This document shows positions 58,519 through 64,000 of a stretch of 64,000 nt of DNA, in pieces. The position numbers and the translations under genes are program-made. The DNA is taken from contig NC_081821.1 in the NCBI RefSeq assembly GCF_030704535.1, positions 3,983,001-4,047,000 of the forward strand, read 5' to 3'. This stretch comes from Vitis vinifera (Eukaryota; Streptophyta; Magnoliopsida; Vitales; Vitaceae). Position 1 is the stretch's first letter. Every line of letters begins with the position of its first letter. The notes below the pieces were generated by a model that saw only the letters and a program-made list of their open reading frames with translations, made no database searches and was not told the origin of the DNA.

Positions 58519-59293
58519 TCAGCTGGGCTTGTAGGCAATGAAAGCGATGCATTGCACTTGGCGGTTATTGTCGAATCCGATGATTCGGATGTGGGCGTCA
58601 GGGTACGCGGTCCTGGCTTCTTGCACCTCCTTAATCACCTGGGCTGAGTCAGTGCACCCGAACATGGGCAGCTTCCACATGGTCCAGTACCTTCCGTCGT
58701 AGTATCCTGGCGATCTGTTGTGCTCTCTGTGGGGGTATGGGTACTGCATTCACATACAAAATAATAATCCAATTATTCTACAAATTAAACCTCTATAATC
58801 CTAGTTTAAAAGCTTCACAGAAAAGTTCATGAAAATAACCAGCTTGGTGAATTCCAAGCAAGGAATCCATTTCATGCGGAGAAGGTAATCCACTTCCTTG
58901 CATAGCTGTTCGTCGTTGAGGGGTGGGAGGTATGAGAGAGTCTCGAACTTCATCAACCCTTCTGTAGGCCAAACCTGTGGTTTTCACATGTACAATATCC
59001 ACAGTTTAATTCATCATATATAAAAAAATAAAAAATAAAAAAAACCCAGACTACTAATGTCTTCTAATTGAAGTGAAGTTGTGACTTGTGAGGCAGGGTG
59101 GTGGCAGTACCTTCATGCAGCGAACTCGGCCACCATTGCTAGCGACGGAGGTGATGTCGGTGTTGGCTTTTCGGGTGCCAGGGAAAGTCGACAAAGATTT
59201 GAGTCCGGTGAAGGGGGCCACCATGTTGGCCTGAGCCGGGGTAGCACGGTTGATTGTAGCCACGGTGGCGGAGGAGACCATGGAGGAAGCCAT
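58519..59293 (-). CDS. RBCS: Ribulose-1,5-bisphosphate carboxylase small subunit
   Basis: Three exons on the minus strand: 59293-59111 (61 codons), 58974-58840 (45 codons) and 58743-58519 (74 codons plus stop). This is 180 residues, the normal length, with introns of 136 and 96 nt at the usual rbcS positions. The N-terminal 59 residues are a chloroplast transit peptide ([20 protein letters not shown], ending GGRVRC|MK). The mature part has [30 protein letters not shown], and [20 protein letters not shown]. It assembles with RbcL into Rubisco L8S8 in the stroma. Odd points: the start of exon 3 reads YPYPHREHN where most dicot proteins have H-G-F-V-Y-R-E-H/N, and the C-terminus ends KPS without the common G-F/G-Y tail. 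Together with MKVWPTEGL this may point to a divergent (T-type-like) isoform, which is inference. Confidence 0.93.
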
Positions 59294-59360
59294 TTTCGCC
59301 TTTTGGGTTTTGCTAACACCACCACTGCCTTGTGAGTTATGGCTCCTGCTTACCCCATCC

Positions 59361-59370
59361 TATATATAAT
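59361..59370 (-). promoter_or_regulatory. TATA box of rbcS
   Basis: The minus strand reads ATTATATATAGG, about 70 bases upstream of the start codon. Confidence 0.8.
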
Positions 59371-59524
59371 CCTCCGAGCTTTACTCTCTTCTCTAACTGG
59401 CCTCACATTTGCATCCAAGGGCTGAGGGTCGAGGGGTCTGGGGTTGGAGGCCTTTGGGCCGTTGGATGATACCAGGGGATGACATGAAAATTTCGATGGC
59501 CACATATCAGAATTGGATGGGTGC

Positions 59525-59585
59525 CTTATCGTTATGGCACCCCTCTCGGAGTGTCGACACGTGTCGACACCTCATTAACCTTATC
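59525..59585 (-). promoter_or_regulatory. Light-responsive I-box / G-box / I-box module of rbcS
   Basis: I-boxes GATAAG (minus strand) lie at 59525-59530 and 59580-59585. A G-box core CACGTG at 59558-59563 lies in the middle of the perfect 20-bp palindrome at 59551-59570. In rbcS promoters, paired I- and G-boxes bind MYB-type and bZIP/bHLH (PIF, HY5, GBF) factors for light and clock control (established knowledge). Confidence 0.8.
59551..59570. repeat. Perfect 20-bp palindrome with central G-box
   Basis: GTGTCGACACGTGTCGACAC is two tandem copies of the 10-bp palindrome GTGTCGACAC; the whole is its own reverse complement. Confidence 0.9.
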
Positions 59586-59599
59586 TAACGTTGTGAAGA

Positions 59600-61248
59600 A
59601 GGTGATTGTGTGATGTTTTCTGGCCCTTCGTTTCTGGGGTGACTGCCGCTCTTCGCCCATGGATATTTGGAGTTTTGTTCAATTACCTAATTGCCCATCT
59701 GGGATTTTTTTTCAAATATTATTTTTTTATTATTATTATCATGTTTTTTTTAAGTGATGCGATGAGGTATGGAGGTACCATGATAAGTAATGGTGTGACT
59801 GCAAGCCATCAGATCAGAGGGTCCCCCACTTGGAATATTGCTCCAATTCTACGACTAGGTGACTAACACTCAGCAGCCCTTTAAGCGGAGGAAGAAATGT
59901 GACAGTTTCTATAAGTGGAGGAAGTCTGAATTCTGAAAGGCATCGATAAGGCCTTAAAACGTATCTATTGAAGGCATAAATCACTATGTTCTCTTTTGGC
60001 TTACCCCAAAAAAAAACACACATTCCCTGATTCATGTATTCTTACTTCTCAAAGTCCTCATTTTGGACTATTTTACAGGCTTTCTTCCTAGAATTTCAAA
60101 TTCAAATTCAAATTCAAATTCAAGATCATAAAGAAGCCTCCACCACTCAAGGTTTATCTTCTCTCCTAAAGGGAGATGATATTTTGCCATACAAAGGTTT
60201 CAGGACCTCCAAAAGAAAACGGTACTAATTTTGTGTAATTTCAGTATGCTTATGAGTTACGACTCAACTCAAGTCCCGGTTGGTGAGCATCACTTCTAAA
60301 AATGTAGTGTTGGGTCAATTTGTTAGGTGGACCATCACTTCTCCACAGAAACTTCTAGCTCTTCTCTGCACTTGTGGCCTCTATTCTTTCATATAAGATG
60401 TAAATATTCTCACTAAATAAACCCAAAAGAAAAAAGAGAGAAAAAAGATTGGTGGAGGTTGTTTTGGAGGAGGGATCCCTGTGATCCACATGTAACAATC
60501 AAGGTTTCCATTCAAGTTGATGGATAGGCCTGTGTGCTATAACAAAATCTTGTGCAACTCCACCACAAATTCTCCAAATCAAATCCCACTGTCAAGCCAA
60601 GCAACATGCTCCAGAAAGCGAATTCTGAAACCTTTTCTAGATCAGTGACAACAGATGTGTTTGTGTTTCTTGTTTCAATGGAGAAGCCAAAGCCTCTTTA
60701 AGACGTATTAGTGCTGTGACAGGAAAAATAAACTCATGTTTTGATCTTGTAGAAGAGATTGAAAATGCATGATGTATTGTTTATAATGCTGGTGTAAATA
60801 ATGAAACTGTTAGAAAGGGATTGTAGGGAAATTGCTTGTGTTGAAGATGATCCTTTGAAATCATAGTTTCTGCCTTACCTTCAGCTTCAGGCTAAACCCA
60901 CAGGCAAAAATGGCAAGAGGAACCTTCTAACACTCATTTTCTCCCATCTGCATTGGGAGGGTAATACCAAAAACTAATTTATGCGGATTAAGACTGATTG
61001 CGAGAGGAATATGACATTCAACAGGGAATACAAAAATCATAAACTGAAAAGTTTGTTTATTAAATCCAATTAAATATGACATTGCCCACCACGAAAAGCA
61101 GTGGAATACGAAGAATGACTTCCAATAGAGGAGCTTCTGTACAGTTATAAGCAGGAAAAAAAGAAAGAAAAGAGAAAAGAATTACATGGAAGTAGTGAAG
61201 TACAAACTGCATAACCAGGAAAAAATATGCAACTGACTTCCTTCTAAT
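59600..61248. other. Intergenic DNA and kinesin 3' flank
   Basis: No gene recognised. It contains an (AAATTC)n tract at 60097-60122 and, towards 61248, the presumed 3' UTR of the kinesin gene (minus strand). Confidence 0.45.
60097..60122. repeat. (AAATTC)n short tandem repeat
   Basis: About four and a half units of a 6-bp repeat. Confidence 0.8.
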
Positions 61249-64000
61249 TTACTGCCATCGCCTAGGAGGCTTGGTGAAAGTAGAGCTTCCAGTGCCACTG
61301 ATAGTAGCACTTCTTCTCATTCCTGAGAAGAGCAGTTACAGGGAAAGATAAGAGATTGAAGGAATATTATTAGCAAGTAGCAATTGATCCCAAAAACTCT
61401 AATATTTTACATACCTGTTGCCGCCTTTGGAGAATCCTTAAGATGTGATGGTGGAGGAGATGAAGTTCGCAATGTTCTTTGCGGTGGTCTTGTTATTCTA
61501 GAGGCTGGTTTAGACCTGTACAAAATAATTTTAGTTCAGGTTTTGGACTTGGATTCAATTCCATCAGTATACAAGTCCATATCAAAAAGCCCCAAAAGTA
61601 ATCTCTACATATAGACAAAATCAAGCAACAAAATGCAGTAGGCTGCTGCTTTGGACTAGCTCATTACAAGAACAGAAAATTATTTCACCCAAGTCAGGGG
61701 TAAAGAATGGTTTGATATCTCATGATGGGAGAATTAGTACCCACATTGGTCAAGGTCCCAAGTTGAAGGGAGACATAAAATGGATATTACCACAGCAAAT
61801 TATCAACACAACCATTACTTTCCAAAAAAAGATTTTGCATAAATAAAATGAATTAAATGTAGTAGCAGACCAACTGATAGAGCATTCAGTTTTTTAATAA
61901 TGAAGAAAATTAAAACAGAAAATTCAAGCTCTCTTTTGCAATTTTCATATGTTTTACTCACAGATGAATCTTTGTATCAACACCCAAAGACTGAAGTAAA
62001 GAAGAAAAATACTCACTTCTCTGTGGTCTCTGATGCTTTAGATTGAGCAGGGCCATTATTTTCTGTTCGCATAGGAAAACCACCATCAGATGTATCACTT
62101 GATCTCTCGTCACAATCTGTCTCCCCAAATCCTAAGGTCGAAGCATCTGCAGGATTATTCTGACCTATGTCCCCACCGGCAAGCTTTGATTTCCGAAGGG
62201 ATTCATTTGGTTGTTTAAAGTCTTCCATGGACTGCTGGGAATCAGCATCAGAATGCTTATCACTGTATTCTGAACTGTTGTCCTGATCAGAAGCTGCTCT
62301 CTCAGCTGGTCCTAAGCCTTTCCCACCTGGTAGTTTCTGGCTTAGTTGAGCAGTCCCACCCACGAAATTCCTGCTTGGTGGGGAAGATCCATACTTAAAC
62401 GAACCTGTAACACTTCTCTCACAGTTGAGACCAGGATGTACATTTTTGAGATCTTTAAGTAGTTGCAACCGTTCGATCTCCTCATCTTTTTTGGCAATTG
62501 TGTCTTTGAGAGATGCCACCTGCAGGATCAATAAGGTATTTAGAAAACAAGGAACTACCAGTGCCTTGAAAGATGATTACTAGTTTTGATGTTTAACTAA
62601 AATTGAAATGAGTAAACAAGCAGGTATATTCGGTATGAAAAGACCTAGATGGAAATCAGATGATAGAAAATCCACCTTTTCACATGTGCACATATATCAG
62701 TAATCAATCAAAAAGGAGTTCTAATGTATATAAACAAAAGAACAGGGTACAGTGTATTGCAAGAGCACAGTACAGGGCGTTCAAGACCGTCTTTGAATGC
62801 ACCTCAATATGATCACTAGACTCCAAAGCTCAAGAAAAATGGTGTCCCTCCTCTTAAGCATATAGCTCCAGTTAAGTGATAAATAGAAAAATGCAAAAAG
62901 CACATACCTCTCCCAAGTGTTTTCAAATATCTCTTTCTTTTCATCTCCAAGTGTTCCTATATTCCTTCTTGTTTTGTGTATGTACCATGTATACACATAA
63001 AGATATATTTGTGTATTCTGTTTTCAAAACCAAAAGCCAAAAACATTATCCCCTCATTTCCTTATAGCAAAGGGTCAATAATCTCGAACTTATTTTTTCA
63101 CCTTCTAAAACATTGGTGTGGAGGTGACAAAAGCAGGGTCCACAAGGACTCATTTGTAAAGCAAATCAATTATCTATGACAATTTTCCTCCTAGTAAATT
63201 GTTGTTGAACATATGAAAGCAGTAGCCCCTAGAAATCAACTGATATTTTATGTAACCATGTGACCCGACAACTAGAGGAGTAAGATCTCATACATCCTCA
63301 GCAATTATTTTGAGATGAATGTCTGGAATTAAAACACAGTCCCTATTCTGAACGTAAGCTGAATTGGATAATAACTGAAAGATTGATTGATCGCTCTGCA
63401 AGTTAAGAAAGAGCAAGGGAAAAGGAAAACAAAAAAAAGAAAAAAAAGATCTTGAGGTCCACTGAGAAATTAGACCTACTCAACTACTTGAGTAAACCTT
63501 ATATATTTCTATAGTGCTTGCAATACGTCTTGAAAAGCATAAAATTCTATTTAGCACCATGGCTAGTAAATATTCAACAAACTGCTACTTAAATGAATAT
63601 GAGAACCTGATCCATTAATTCCTTAACGTCCCTGCCCTCTTTGCTACTCCGTGCAGCACCTAGCTCGACTCCAGAAACCCTCTCAGCAAATTTCAAAGTA
63701 CTTGCAGTTTCAGAAAATGAATTCACATCAGGATTAAGCTGCACAAACATAAGAGTCTTTGCTTGACCACCTGTAGTTTATAAAGTAGAAAATAAAAATC
63801 CGCTATATGAAGTTCAAAAAGAGGACTATTGGGAGCTAAGGAAATAATTTAGAGTCCTGACGAAACAATAAGACAGGTGAAGGGATTTATTGCTAAAAGC
63901 AACTGGAAAACAGTGAAGTACCAAGAGAACTCTGAAGGACTTGAGTAAGCTTGCTGTTTCTGTATGGTACATGAGAGCTCTTCTGGGCAAGAGCAAAGAT
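61249..64000 (-). CDS. Kinesin-14 (probably CH-domain class), 3' part of the gene
   Basis: Five exons on the minus strand, the first cut by the window edge: 64000-63922, 63770-63607, 62519-62017, 61515-61415 and 61322-61249 (stop TAA). All junctions keep frame. The first two encode the end of the motor domain: IFALAQKSSHVPYRNSKLTQ, V-L-Q-S-S-L-G-G, K-T-L-M-F-V-Q-L-N-P, and ETASTLKFAERVSGVELGAA with RSSKEGRDVKELMDQ. That is the neck-side end typical of plant kinesin-14 proteins. Exon 3 opens with a coiled coil (VASLKDTIAKKDEEIERLQL) and then a Ser/Asp/Gln-rich tail. The last exons are basic and Ser/Pro-rich, ending TKPPRRWQ. Such proteins are minus-end-directed microtubule motors; the CH-domain subclass links microtubules and actin. 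The CH domain and most of the motor lie beyond the window, so the subclass is inference from motor-end and tail style. Confidence 0.88.

Noticed and set aside
59081..59335. 84-codon plus-strand Gly/Ser-rich frame
   Set aside because: Antisense to rbcS exon 1.

Overview
The window looks like nuclear DNA of a dicot, most likely grapevine (Vitis) or a close relative. The genes have spliceosomal introns with GT/AG borders, the intergenic DNA is AT-rich, and there is a land-plant rbcS gene. It also carries repeats of a kind I associate with Vitis, such as TTTCGCAGCTGCGAAA arrays inside an Athila-type retroelement. The species call is inference; the gene models below were derived by hand and their reading frames close.

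Layout. 1-4762: the last (very long) intron and last two exons of a CstF-64-like mRNA 3'-end processing factor (+). 5564-11118: a single 5.55-kb LTR (TGTAGACCCC...GGGGTCCACA) flanked by a perfect 5-bp target duplication CCTTC, with a degenerate ~120-bp tandem array inside; probably a solo LTR of a Ty3/gypsy element. 11.1-16.6 kb: AT-rich DNA with MITE-like repeats. 16609-18263: a three-exon NAC transcription factor of the NAC058 type (-). 18.3-21.3 kb: intergenic with one MITE. 21.3-41.6 kb: a nested transposable-element block. Its core is a young, complete-ended Athila-like Ty3/gypsy element (23404-34408, - strand): 1901-bp LTRs with three differences seen by eye, TSD TATGC, tRNA-Asp-type PBS, PPT, a 1001-codon gag-protease ORF and a second ORF. 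Reverse transcriptase, RNase H and the integrase core are missing from the gag-pol frame without breaking it, so the element is non-autonomous but looks recently moved. Around it lie older remains: a split ~105-bp tandem repeat, an LTR-like promoter segment, a repeat rich in CG-centred palindromes, a degraded relative of the Athila LTR, and a broken Ty3/gypsy reverse transcriptase.

42692-45086: a six-exon DUF1666 gene (+, 601 codons) with an N-terminal membrane segment and a MITE filling intron 3. 45.1-51.5 kb: intergenic, with a hAT-like MITE (8-bp TSD). 51747-52455: a three-exon small uncharacterised plant protein (+). 52.5-57.2 kb: a dense MITE cluster. 58519-59293: a Rubisco small-subunit gene (-) with an unusual loop sequence and a promoter carrying an I-box / G-box / I-box module built on a 20-bp palindrome. 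61249-64000: the 3' part of a kinesin-14 gene (-), from the end of the motor domain to the stop.

The host genes are unrelated single-copy neighbours, not a pathway. The most unusual material is in the retroelements: a gag-pro-only Athila derivative, short palindrome arrays placed both in the LTR U3 and in front of the second ORF, and analogous but different palindrome arrays in an older related LTR and in an adjacent repeat.
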